The notes under the pieces are model-generated. The model was given only the letters and a program-made list of their open reading frames with translations. It ran no database searches and had not been told where the DNA came from. This document shows positions 7,506 through 16,158 of a DNA stretch of 64,000 nt, piece by piece. Numbering within the stretch: position 1 is the stretch's first letter; every line of letters starts with the position of its first letter. Both the position numbers and the translations under genes were made by a program. Source of the DNA: PALSA-894 sp963757565 (GTDB lineage Bacteria > Pseudomonadota > Alphaproteobacteria > Rhizobiales > Xanthobacteraceae); assembly GCA_963757565.1 (NCBI GenBank), contig CAVWSB010000011.1, forward strand, positions 930,001 to 994,000, given 5' to 3'.

Positions 7506-8810
7506 TCAGCAGATCGCGCCACACCCGGCTGGCGCCATGGGTCCGGCCGCTCGCAAGGAAGCTGGCGCGAACCTCTCCGAGCGCTTCGTCATCCCGGCTG
7601 TGCTGACTGCATGCCGTGCTCGCGGTCGTGTCTGCTGCCACAGGGACTGCGCCACGCTGAGCGGATCGAGGCCCGCCTGCGCCCACCACCCCGGTTCGTC
7701 ACCAACGCGATGGAGTTCGCGATGATGAATGCGGCAGAGCGGCACCGTGAACTCGTCGCTGACCTTGCGCCCGAGCGCGCGCGGTTGAGCAAAGCGCAGA
7801 TGATGCGCGTCACTGGGAGACCGTCCGCAAACCATGCAGGGCTGCCGCGCGACGAACTGGCGGTGTTCCTTGTCGCGCAGGCGGATGGATTTGGCAGCGG
7901 GCGAGCGGCGGACGGAGTCAGTCGGTCGCGCACTGCGCCGGGGCGTGGCGCCGGGTCCGCGGTCAGCGCATCCGGGTCAGGCGGCAGCGGAATCGCATCC
8001 GACCGCACGCTCTCTCCGGCTGGCTCGTTGGCGGGTGCCTCGTTGAACGCTGAAAGTCTCGCGGCAAAGGCAGCTTCGACGACCTGTGCATCCGGGACCG
8101 TCAGTGTGTTCTTGGTCGGAAGACTGCGGCGGGCCCAGTGCGCCGCCTCCTCGGCGGTCTGAACGCCGTCGAGTTCGGCTGTGAGTTGATCGCGCGTCGC
8201 GGCAGATTGCTCGGTCGAGAGCATCGTCACCGGCTTGACGGCGAGGGATCGTGCGCGACCGGTCGCCGATGCGCGCCGCGTTGGTCTGCGGTGCACGTCC
8301 GTTTCCAGCCGGCTGGCCTTGAGCCGATGGCTGCGGTCGGCTTGCCTGCGCGGTCCGTCCGGCCGCGGTCGCCGTCGTCTCACCGAGATCAGGCGCATCC
8401 ATGTCGTCTTCACCCGCGATGCCGACGAGCGTGAACAGCGCATAGCGCCGCGCATAGGTGAGGGCCGCGCCCATGCGATGCGGGGCTGCGGTCTCAGCCA
8501 CGGGGCAGACCGGCCAGTCGGACGAGACCCATTCGCCGGAGGCATGCGCCAGGACCGTGGTGAGCCGGATCAGTCCGGCCTCGTTGTCGATCGCGGTCGT
8601 CTGCACGGTCGCAATCTCATGCCGCCCGAGCGACTTGCGCACGATGTCGAGACCACTCGACAGCGACGCATAGCGGAACGTGCGGCTCTCCTCGCGCGGA
8701 AACGGCGAGTGGATGGTCGCGGTGAGCGACTTCTCCGGGTTGGTGAGCTCCGCCTGTGCCTTGGCCAGAGCCGCCGCAATGGCTCCGATCGTCTCACTGG
8801 ACCGCTGCAT
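7506..8810 (-). pseudogene. ERF-family single-strand annealing protein with HNH-like C-terminal domain (frameshifted)
   Basis: The start at 8810 has a GGAGA site 6 nt upstream and overlaps the end of the exonuclease gene. Residues 1-160 match ERF recombinases: IGAIAAALAKAQAEL, FRYASLSSGLDIVRKSLG, GEWVSSDWPVCP and HRMGAALTYARRYALFTLVGIAGEDD. The frame then changes near 8250 to a linker (LTAELDGVQTAEEAAHWA) and near 7900 to an HNH-like zinc region: RDKEHRQFVARQPCMVCGRSP, HHLRFAQPRALGRKVSDEF, PLCRIHHRELH. ERF proteins anneal DNA during phage-type recombination; the HNH-like tail could bind or nick DNA. Together with the exonuclease it forms a RecET/Red-like pair. Two breaks make it probably inactive as written. 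Confidence 0.7.
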
Positions 8811-9621
8811 GGCCATTCTCCATGTCGAGAGCCTCGAAGCTGACCGCGCCGGACTTCGACCGTTTGGCCCGCACGCCATGCCCGCTCGCCTCCTTGGCAT
8901 CCTCCGGCATCAGGCCCTTGAGCTCGGCCTTGGCCCGCTCATGCTCCAGAAAGGCCACCCGGGTTGATCGGTAGAGCCCAGCCAACTCCGCCCACGAGTT
9001 CGAGGTGCTCATATCGACAATGCGGACGGCCTCGATGCGTGGCCGTGGCGGTTCAACAAGGAAGAGGCGAGGGGGCTCGCCCGTCTCCACGCAGCGCCAG
9101 AACTTCCGCTCCGCCGTGATCAGCAGGTGCTGGTAGAGCGAATCCGCCGGGATGGTGATCTCGACCCATTTGCCCCCACCGGTGATGATGGAAAGCGCCG
9201 CCACCTTGGCATTGGTGACCCACATGTTGTGCTGCAGCTGCGCCATGTGCTTCTCCGCCGCCGCTTCCTCGGAGAACGACCACGGCAGCATGAACTTGGC
9301 CTCGAACACGGCCCCGGTCGCCTCGATCATCCCGTCGAGGGTTGCGCCCATCCATCGGTTGACCGGATGCCGGACATGCCGCTGGACATCCGTGACGACC
9401 CGATTGGTATTGCGCTCGTACCAGTGCCGGTTGAGGTCCTCGGTCACCGAGCCGAGCTGGACAATCAGATTGTCGGAGAGGTCTTGCGGCTCGACCTCGC
9501 CGCGCTTTTCTTTCCACAGCCGTTGAAGCGCGGCATCGTCATCGCCCATGATGGTGCGGGCGTCAGAGCCGCCGATGAAAGAGCGTCGCGAGATATGCGA
9601 TCGTGTGCGATCTAAGTTCAT
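8794..9621 (-). CDS. YqaJ-family viral recombinase exonuclease
   Basis: Start chosen at ATG 9621 because AAAGGAG lies about 11 nt upstream; a GTG at 9633 would sit on top of that site. The 275-residue product carries the lambda-Exo/YqaJ nuclease features: GGSDARTIMG near residue 15, LGSVTEDLNRHWYE (the conserved motif with E), MGATLDGMI and VFEAKFMLPWSF (the D...ExK metal-binding core), then MAQLQHNMWVTNAKVAALSII (the QLQHQM-type motif). It resects double-stranded ends 5' to 3' to feed an annealing protein, here the ERF gene immediately downstream. It is intact, unlike its partner, and has a good sigma-70 promoter. Confidence 0.85.
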   Translation of the reverse strand: MNLDRTRSHISRRSFIGGSDARTIMGDDDAALQRLWKEKRGEVEPQDLSDNLIVQLGSVTEDLNRHWYERNTNRVVTDVQRHVRHPVNRWMGATLDGMIEATGAVFEAKFMLPWSFSEEAAAEKHMAQLQHNMWVTNAKVAALSIITGGGKWVEITIPADSLYQHLLITAERKFWRCVETGEPPRLFLVEPPRPRIEAVRIVDMSTSNSWAELAGLYRSTRVAFLEHERAKAELKGLMPEDAKEASGHGVRAKRSKSGAVSFEALDMENGHAAVQ

Positions 9622-9657
9622 ATTGCTTTGCACTCCTTTAAAGGACTATGACTATCG

Positions 9658-9686
9658 ATACTAAAGGATATCAAAATTCATGTCAA
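9658..9686 (-). promoter_or_regulatory. Sigma-70 promoter of the YqaJ-ERF operon
   Basis: On the minus strand TTGACA (9686-9681), a 17-nt spacer and TAGTAT (9663-9658) form a near-consensus promoter about 40 nt upstream of the exonuclease ATG. Confidence 0.65.
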
Positions 9687-9698
9687 TACGAAAAGTAT
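9686..9698. promoter_or_regulatory. Palindromic operator candidate
   Basis: ATAC-GAAAA-GTAT is a 4+4 inverted repeat touching the -35 box of the YqaJ promoter and lying just before the regulator remnant. This is the expected place for a divergent repressor to act. Short, so the call is tentative. Confidence 0.35.
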
Positions 9699-9703
9699 CA
9701 ATC

Positions 9704-9958
9704 ATGGCAAATTAAGGCGGCTGCGGTCGCTGTTGCGGCCTGTCCCAGGAACAGCTGGCCGAAGCTCAGGAGTTTCCGATCCCGAGCAATCCAGTCGACT
9801 CGAGGCAACTGATGGTCCATTGTGGGGAGGCCGAGCCACGTCCTCGCGGCGAATTTGCGCCGCGTTGGAAGGCGGCCGGTGTTGAATTCATCGAAGAAAA
9901 TGGCGGTGGGGCGGGTGTTCGTCTCCGATCATCGAGAAAGCGGCCAAGTAACAGCTAG
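9704..9958 (+). pseudogene. Remnant of an XRE-type helix-turn-helix regulator
   Basis: Across shifting plus-strand frames the stretch spells pieces of a common alphaproteobacterial HTH regulator: QIKAAVA, then bases that with one shift give SQEQLAEAQ (helix-turn-helix start), and later ICAALE followed by AAGVEFIEENGGGAGVRLR, the hallmark C-terminus of these roughly 75-residue proteins, ending at TAG 9956-9958. The central recognition helix is unreadable. It is divergent to the YqaJ-ERF genes and was probably their repressor. At least three breaks make it a clear pseudogene. Confidence 0.55.
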
Positions 9959-9968
9959 GAAGCATCGG

Positions 9969-10241
9969 ATGACGTCAAAGCTTTGGTGGGATCTGGCGGT
10001 AGAGCAAGAGCTTTCCGAAAGTCACGAAGCGATGTTGGTCTTCCTGCATCGTATGTTGAGCGACATAACCGTCTTCAAAGTTGCCTGCATGGGTGATCGC
10101 GTCCTGATGGCGATGATGGCGGACCTTGAAAACAGGATTTGGGCAACGGGAGCTGTGTTGTTGTTGAATGACTCACTTGCGGCCTACGAGGCGAAGCGCT
10201 CACATGGGGCCGACCCTCGCGACGATATTGGTAGCCGCTAG
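9969..10241 (+). CDS. Hypothetical 90-aa protein
   Basis: ATG at 9969 is preceded by AGGAAG at 7 nt, which fixes this start over upstream in-frame options that run through the regulator remnant. The product is soluble-looking and mostly helical by composition (LWWDLAVEQELSESHEAMLV, MMADLENRIWATGAVLLL), with a polar C-terminus. No domain recognised. It follows the HTH remnant by 10 nt and may belong to the same accessory block. Confidence 0.5.
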   Translation: MTSKLWWDLAVEQELSESHEAMLVFLHRMLSDITVFKVACMGDRVLMAMMADLENRIWATGAVLLLNDSLAAYEAKRSHGADPRDDIGSR

Positions 10242-10389
10242 GACGCGGCTTATTATCCTGCAGCCATAGTCCTATCGATGGTGCAATACGAACGCGCGGC
10301 TGTTGGCTCAGCGGGCACCGTGCTGATGCATGCGCTCGGCGGACGTGTCGATCATCAGCACTACGAGCTTAAAGTGGCGGCCGAGTGAC

Positions 10390-11895
10390 ATGACGGAAGA
10401 CGCCAAGCCCGCGCCGCCGTGCGCGTTGGTCATCTTCGGCGCCGCAGGCGATCTCACCAGGCGCCTGCTGATGCCTGCGCTTTACAATTTGCGGCGCAGC
10501 AAGTTGCTGTCTGACGATTTCAAGATCATCGGCATCGCGCGCGGCGAGAAGACCGACGACTCGTTCCGCCACGAGTTCGACGACAGCATGCGCGATTTCG
10601 CCAAGAGTGCGGAAAATGGCGACGACTGGACGTGGCTGCGCCAGCGTCTCTCCTATCTGAAGGGCGACCTCGAAGACACTGCGACCTATCGGGCGCTCGC
10701 GGACAGGCTCGCGAAGGCCGGTCAGGACAATGTGTTGTTCTATCTCGCGACGCCGCCATCAGTGTTCGCGCCGGTGATCGAGCACCTCGGCCGCGCAGAG
10801 CTGCTCAAAGAGCGCGATAAGGGTTGGCGGCGCGTGATCATCGAGAAGCCGTTCGGCACCGATCTACAATCGGCGCAGCAGCTCAATCGCACGATTCTTT
10901 CTGCGATGTCGGAGAAGCAGATTTTCCGCATCGACCACTATCTCGGCAAGGAGACGGTGCAGAACATCATGGTGCTTCGCTTCGGCAATGGCATCTTCGA
11001 GCCATTGTGGAATCGCAACCACATCGATCATGTGCAGATTACGGTCGCCGAGACGCTCGGTGTCGAGGCGCGCGGCAAGTTCTATGACGCGACCGGCGCG
11101 CTGCGCGATATGGTCCCCAATCATCTGTTCCAGTTGCTCGAACTGACCGCGATGGAGCCGCCGACCTGCTTCGACGCAGACGCGGTGCGCGCCGAGAAAA
11201 GTAAAGTCCTGCAGGCGGTTCACGCTTTTGGCGCGGAAGACGCCAAGCGCAACGTCGTGCGCGGGCAATACACGGCGGGCTCTGTGAAGGGCGAGGCCGT
11301 GCCGGCCTACCGGCAGTCGCGCGACGTCTCTCCGGAGTCCCGAACCGAGACCTATGTGGCGCTCAAGCTGATGCTGGATAATTGGCGTTGGGCCGGTGTC
11401 CCGTTCTATCTGCGCACCGGCAAGGCACTCGGCGTGCGCCGCAGCGAGATCATCATTCGTTTCAAGCAGGCTCCGTTTGCGCTGTTTCGCGACACACCGG
11501 TCGAGCGGCTGACCCCGAATGATCTGATGCTGCACCTCCAGCCCGATGAGGGCATAACGGTGAGCTTCGGCGTCAAGAAGCCGGGTCCGAAAGTCACAAT
11601 GGAAGGCGTAGAAATGCGCTTCGACTACAAGGACTATTTCGAGGTCGCGCCGAGCACCGGCTACGAGACGCTGATCTTCGATTGCATGACCGGCGACACG
11701 ACGTTGTTCAAGCGCGCCGAAGAGATCGAAGCCGGCTGGCGCATTGTGCAGCCGCTGCTCGATTTATGGTCTCAGAGCAAAGCCGATTCACCGGCGCCCT
11801 ATGTGGCAGGCTCGCAAGGTCCCAAGGAAGCCGATGCCCTGTTGGAGCGCGACGGCCGCCAGTGGCGCGCGCTGACTGACCGGACGAAGCCGTGA
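10390..11895 (+). CDS. zwf: Glucose-6-phosphate 1-dehydrogenase
   Basis: The 501-residue product catalyses NADP-linked oxidation of glucose 6-phosphate to 6-phosphogluconolactone in the cytoplasm, the entry to the oxidative pentose phosphate and Entner-Doudoroff routes. Visible signatures are the Rossmann motif GAAGDLTRR (residues 17-25), EKPFGTD (about 151-157) and the active-site motif RIDHYLGKE (about 180-188) with the catalytic His/Asp and substrate Lys. Start at 10390 removes a poorly supported 20-residue extension. It overlaps the next gene by GTGA, so the three genes zwf, HAD phosphatase and pgl are translationally coupled. Full family length and no frame breaks. Confidence 0.96.
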   Translation: MTEDAKPAPPCALVIFGAAGDLTRRLLMPALYNLRRSKLLSDDFKIIGIARGEKTDDSFRHEFDDSMRDFAKSAENGDDWTWLRQRLSYLKGDLEDTATYRALADRLAKAGQDNVLFYLATPPSVFAPVIEHLGRAELLKERDKGWRRVIIEKPFGTDLQSAQQLNRTILSAMSEKQIFRIDHYLGKETVQNIMVLRFGNGIFEPLWNRNHIDHVQITVAETLGVEARGKFYDATGALRDMVPNHLFQLLELTAMEPPTCFDADAVRAEKSKVLQAVHAFGAEDAKRNVVRGQYTAGSVKGEAVPAYRQSRDVSPESRTETYVALKLMLDNWRWAGVPFYLRTGKALGVRRSEIIIRFKQAPFALFRDTPVERLTPNDLMLHLQPDEGITVSFGVKKPGPKVTMEGVEMRFDYKDYFEVAPSTGYETLIFDCMTGDTTLFKRAEEIEAGWRIVQPLLDLWSQSKADSPAPYVAGSQGPKEADALLERDGRQWRALTDRTKP

Positions 11896-12749
11896 GCGGC
11901 GGGGCCCTCCCTGCCACGATTGCGGCGGTTGTCTCCGATGTCGATGGCACGCTGGTACGAGGTGACAAATCACTGACCGATCGAACGATCGCTTCGGTCA
12001 TGAAACTGCGCGATGCGGGAATTGCCTTTGCGGTCGTTAGCAGCCGCCCGGTGCGCGGAATGAAGATGATTATCGAACGCCTTGGCGTCACGACATTTGT
12101 CGCGGGCTTCAACGGCGGGGTCATCGCCAGGCCAGACTTGTCGATCATTGCAAGTCATCTCATCGCGCCGGATGTCGTCACCAAGACTGTCGCGGCGATC
12201 GAACGTGCCGGCGCGGATGCGTGGGTGTTCGCCCGGCAGGACTGGTGCATTCGCGATCCGAACGGGCCGCATGTCGATCTGGAGCAGCGGACTGTAGGGT
12301 TCGATCCCGTCATCGTCTCGGACTTCTCTTCTTGGGCGTCGGCGGCAGCCAAGATCGTCGCTGTTAGCGATGATGGCGCTCTCTTGGCGCGCTTGCAGAA
12401 CGATCTGCGCGGTGCGCTTGGCACTCGCGCCAATGTGTCGCGGTCGCAAACCTACTATCTCGACATCACGCATCCACTCGCCAATAAGGGTCATGCGCTG
12501 CACAAACTGTCGCGGCTTATGAATGTCTCTCCTCGGCACGTCGCGGTTCTCGGCGATGGCGAGAATGATGTGCCACTGTTCGCTGCGGCCGGCCTCAGCA
12601 TTGCCATGGGCAACGCCGTACCCGATGTCGCGGCGGCCGCCGATTTCGTCACCGGCACCAATGACGCGGATGGCGCTGCCGCTGCGCTCGATTGGTTCGT
12701 GCTGGGTGGAAAGCGCGAAGCGATGCAGGCAAGGACCGCGGTGTCGTGA
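11892..12749 (+). CDS. HAD-superfamily (Cof-type) sugar-phosphate phosphatase
   Basis: A 285-residue Cof/class IIB HAD hydrolase starting at GTG 11892 that overlaps the zwf stop. Motif I is VVSDVDGTLV (near residue 13), motif II is FAVVSSRP, motif III includes the Lys of NKGHALHKL, and motif IV is VLGDGENDVPLF. The cap domain lies between. Such enzymes dephosphorylate sugar phosphates. Its place between zwf and pgl suggests a pentose-phosphate or glucose-metabolism substrate, but the exact one cannot be read from sequence. Its stop overlaps the GTG of pgl. Confidence 0.88.
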   Translation: MSGGALPATIAAVVSDVDGTLVRGDKSLTDRTIASVMKLRDAGIAFAVVSSRPVRGMKMIIERLGVTTFVAGFNGGVIARPDLSIIASHLIAPDVVTKTVAAIERAGADAWVFARQDWCIRDPNGPHVDLEQRTVGFDPVIVSDFSSWASAAAKIVAVSDDGALLARLQNDLRGALGTRANVSRSQTYYLDITHPLANKGHALHKLSRLMNVSPRHVAVLGDGENDVPLFAAAGLSIAMGNAVPDVAAAADFVTGTNDADGAAAALDWFVLGGKREAMQARTAVS

Positions 12750-13459
12750 GCGGCGAACTGCGGGTGTTCAGCGATGCCGAAACGCTGGCGCGCGAGGCCG
12801 CGCACTGGCTTTGCGCGAAGGCGCGCGCCGCAACAGGCCGTTTCGCTATTTGCTGCTCCGGCGGCTCAACGCCAAAGCGCCTTTACGAATTGCTCGGACA
12901 AATCGATGTCGCGGCGCAGTTTCCGTGGGAGCGCGTGCACTGGTTCTGGGGTGACGAACGCTTCGTGCCGCACGATCATCCGGACAGCAACTACGGCATG
13001 ACGTGCAAGGCATTGCTCGCGCATGTGCCCGTGCCGCCCGAGAATGTTCATGCCGTGCCGACTGAAGGTCTGACGCCTGAGCAATCCGCTCGCAGCTACG
13101 AAAAGACGCTGCGCGGGTACTATGGCGCGGCCGCGCTCGATCCCGCGCGACCGTTGTTCGACGTGATGCTGCTCGGCATCGGTGATGATGGTCACACCGC
13201 CTCGCTGTTTCCCGGCCAACGCACACTCGACGAAACGGCGCACTGGGTTGCCGCCGTCATCGGCGCCAAGGCGGAAGCGCGTATCACGCTGACCTTTCCG
13301 GCACTCAATTCGGCGCATGTCGCCGTATTCCTCGCCGTCGGCGACAAGAAGCGCGAAGTCGTACGGCGTGCGCGCTCGGGCGATCCTGCCCTGCCGGCAG
13401 CACACGTGAAGCCCGTCGGCACGCTATGCTGGTTCGTCGATCGTGCCGCGTCGCCGTAG
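12746..13459 (+). CDS. pgl: 6-phosphogluconolactonase
   Basis: GTG at 12746 overlaps the preceding TGA. The 237-residue protein hydrolyses 6-phosphogluconolactone, the step after zwf. Family landmarks are CCSGGSTPKRLYELL (phosphate loop), WFWGDERFVPHDHPDSNYGM, and LLGIGDDGHTASLFPG with the general-base region, plus ITLTFPALNSA. Length and motif order match DevB/Pgl. The operon order zwf-HAD-pgl is consistent with coordinated oxidative pentose phosphate flux. Confidence 0.95.
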   Translation: MSGELRVFSDAETLAREAAHWLCAKARAATGRFAICCSGGSTPKRLYELLGQIDVAAQFPWERVHWFWGDERFVPHDHPDSNYGMTCKALLAHVPVPPENVHAVPTEGLTPEQSARSYEKTLRGYYGAAALDPARPLFDVMLLGIGDDGHTASLFPGQRTLDETAHWVAAVIGAKAEARITLTFPALNSAHVAVFLAVGDKKREVVRRARSGDPALPAAHVKPVGTLCWFVDRAASP

Positions 13460-13470
13460 AAGAGCCCTCG

Positions 13471-14149
13471 ATGAAAAAGTCTCGCACAAAACTCGAAGCG
13501 GCGCGTTCTCACCGTCGATGTTGGTGGCACGCGCGTGAAGTTCGAAGTCAGCGGGAACACCGAACGCCGCGAGTTTGGATCTGGCCCGAAACTCTCGGCG
13601 AAGGAGATGGTCGCCACAGTCCGGAAGATGACCGCGGACTGGCACTACGACGTCGTTTCCGTCGGCTACCCCGGCGTGGTGCTGCGGGATCGCGTTATGG
13701 CCGAGCCGCGCAATCTCGGCCGCGGCTGGCGCGGGTTCGACTTCGCCAAGGCGTTCGGCTGTCCGGTGAAGGTCGTCAACGACGCGGTGATGCAGGCGGT
13801 TGGCATCTATCAGGGGGGCCGCATGTTGTTCCTCGGCCTCGGCACCGGTCTCGGCACTGCAATGATCATCGACGGCATCAACGTGCCGATGGAACTCGCA
13901 CATCTGCCGTACCTGCACGGCAAGACATTTGAGGACTACGTCGGCGCTGCCGGCCTTCAGCGTCACGGCAAGATGAAGTGGCGCAAGCACGTGATTGACG
14001 TGGTGACACGGTTGGCCGCGGCACTTGAGCCCGAATATGTTGTTCTCGGCGGTGGAAACGCCGACAAGCTGGGCAAAAAGCTGCCACCGCGCGTGCGGTT
14101 GGGATACAGCGACAGCGCTTTCGTTGGCGGCTACAAATTGTGGAGTTAG
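13471..14149 (+). pseudogene. ROK-family (polyphosphate glucokinase-like) kinase, single frameshift near the start
   Basis: ATG at 13471 gives MKKSRTKLEA; one base too many around 13503-13510 then shifts the frame. With it removed the sequence reads VLTVDVGGTRVKFEVSG, the ATP-binding DxGGT motif, and the remainder is open to TAG at 14149: VVSVGYPGVV, VVNDAVMQAVG, LFLGLGTGLGTAMI, ELAHLPY and VVLGGGNADKLGKK. These match the PPGK-like ROK kinases that phosphorylate glucose with polyphosphate or ATP, fitting the zwf-pgl operon. It is about 225 residues once repaired. Only one base is wrong, so the gene may be functional in the organism. Confidence 0.7.
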
Positions 14150-14772
14150 CGGTACGCGCACCGACGCACTCAGCTTAACGCCCACTTGTGGGGATAAGGC
14201 AGTCGCATAACCGGGCTCGTCGGCTCGTTAGAGAAGCTGACATCGGTGCACCGCGTGCGATGTCAACTGTTCGCGCGCGCAACTCGGACACATGAACTGA
14301 TCGCAAGCCAGAAGATGTTTTAAAAAAGGTGATGGTGTTTTTGGATTTGCTACACGTGACGATTGTCGCTCGCTCTTTAACTCGTAACGCATCGCTGGCG
14401 CGTCTTTTCGCGTCGGCGGTGTGTGGGCGCGGCAAGCTTGTTTGCGCTCATGGAGCGCCGTCTGTCGGCGATTACGGGGCCATTCCGATCTCCATAAACC
14501 CACGAGGCCTTACCAGCAGGACTTTGCTACAATCGGTCCATTCATGACCTCAAAAATACACGAGGGACGTGAATATGGACAGCTTCAGTTCCAGCCCGAA
14601 TGATCAAACGTGATCCTTCGATCGTTCGAGCGACGAAATGCCTGAGGGAGAGGGAAGGCGAGGGCGTCAGCGGAGCCGCTGGCCAGGCGCACGCAAACTT
14701 CCGGCAGGAACTTGGGTCACATCTTCGCTCGCGCGGTCCGGTGAAGACCAAGCCGCATGAGTTGGCAGCACC
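14150..14772. other. Low-coding intergenic stretch with one weak ORF
   Basis: Only one weak candidate is visible: a 54-codon minus-strand reading from about 14392 to 14228 beginning MRYELKSERQSS and containing FMCPSCARE, a CxxC pair. It has no Shine-Dalgarno. A good GAGGGACGTGAAT-ATG start near 14575 leads to only 12 codons. Otherwise nothing recognisable. Confidence 0.3.
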
Positions 14773-14973
14773 TCACTTGCGCGGGACGAGCGGAATGACC
14801 TTGCTGTCCTGCGGCGACCGCGGCTCTTGGCTGCGAATTTCATCAATAGCGCACCCGATGAGGTAGCAGGCCGTTCCGTCCTCGGTTTCATCCATCATGG
14901 CGTGCGCGGCCTCGAGATGCTCGAGAGCCTCAAGGCGAAGTTGCTTGAGGCGTCCGGGATCGATCCTCGGCAT
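14773..14973 (-). CDS. Hypothetical 66-aa protein
   Basis: ATG at 14973 to stop at 14773. The product is charged and helical (IDPGRLKQLRLEALEHLEAAHAM), with MMDETEDGTACYLIGCAIDEI and a polar tail. The regular heptad-like spacing and third-position GC look coding. No Shine-Dalgarno stands out and no family is recognised; it is the only plausible gene in a 2-kb quiet region. Confidence 0.5.
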   Translation of the reverse strand: MPRIDPGRLKQLRLEALEHLEAAHAMMDETEDGTACYLIGCAIDEIRSQEPRSPQDSKVIPLVPRK

Positions 14974-15924
14974 CTAGGAACCCATCAGCACGTGGCAATC
15001 GACATTGTAGACTGGGTTAAGGCCGCGCAACCGTCAACGAAAAGACTAACCGCATCACCCCTCCCTGAGGTTGGCAAGGCTCAGATTTTTGGGCATCAAA
15101 AGTTGAGAAGGCCGCGGCGAGCTCTCCACGAACCACCCGAAAGGGACCAGGGAGTATCGAAATGGCATGGCGAGGGGAAATGATAGCAGCACGCGAACTG
15201 GGCTGACGTATTTTGGCAAAGCGGGAACGGCCAATTCATGAAGCGTTGGGTCGGCCAGCAGTGCGAAGTCTCGGCAAGGCGACACGCCCGACCGGATGAC
15301 GAAGAGAGCGCGGAGGGTGCTTCTCGTCTCGACTTTGCAAAACACGCGACGACCGGGTCCTGGGGTCCATGAAACGGAGCGCTCCGGTAGAGGCTTCGGG
15401 GCAGGCCATGCCACCGGTTATCAGCGAATGTCATCGCCAATCGAGAACCCGAACAATCATAGGAGCATATGAATTGGCTTAGCAATCAAAAGAAACGGCG
15501 TGCTTTTTGGCCTCGTTTTTTAGGGCGAAAAAATTCCTTTTTATAGACCACATGTATTCGGCCCACAGTATCTGTCGTCCCGAATTCGCCGACCTCCGCG
15601 TCCCCTTTACAAACCGAAGAAACCTCGCCTGGACATCCACCGCGAGTGCGCCGACGTGCGATCTCGAGTCTTCGCGGGCTACATCTCATTCAAGGGCTGC
15701 AAAAAGCTCTTTTTAAGGGCTAAAAAAACCCCCGAAGACATCGGTCATTCTGGCTCGCGGCGCACGATTTTCGAGATTTTCTTCGCCACGCTTGTTCGCC
15801 TTTTGCAACGGACTGTACACAGTCGCGAGAGTCCCGCGGACCGCGCAAGACACCAGGCATGAAAGAAGATGGCCTCCTCGCCGGGACAGCGCAGTTCAGG
15901 AAGCGTATCCCTCCTGATGGTCGA
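14974..15924. other. Apparently non-coding region with short AT-rich repeats
   Basis: No supported gene. The stretch 15490-15760 contains several A/T-rich blocks, unlike the surroundings. A 13-14 nt motif (TATAAAAAGGA on the minus strand) occurs near 15540 and again near 16045, each opening a short YKKE-type reading. These may be scars of repeated insertions or duplications. Confidence 0.35.
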
Positions 15925-16013
15925 AGCGCCGAAGAGTTCGGCAAGACGCTGCCACACGGGTGTGGTGGGGATACAACGATAGCGCTTTCGTTGGCGGCCA
16001 GGCTTCTCGATGA
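15925..16013 (+). pseudogene. C-terminal remnant of a second ROK-family kinase
   Basis: DNA from about 15930 to 16000 resembles 14050-14130 of the ROK gene: GGCAAGACGCTGCCAC versus GGCAAAAAGCTGCCAC, and GCGCTTTCGTTGGCGG is identical. In the appropriate frame it reads WGYNDSAFVGG, the ROK C-terminal signature, and ends at TGA 16011-16013. The rest of the gene is gone. Confidence 0.55.
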
Positions 16014-16158
16014 GACACCTCCGATCAGGCCAAGTCTCCTTTTTATAGAGGACAAAAATCAAACAATCGAACAGCTGATCTGAAGTGGTGGTCGTCGTCC
16101 TTGCTTTGCGGGAGCGAGCGACTGGACTGTCATCTGGACTGACGACTAGTTTGGCTCA

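Noticed and set aside
15055..15485. Overlapping minus-strand ORFs of about 120 codons
   Set aside because: No start signal, no recognisable fold, several frames equally open; insufficient support for a gene.
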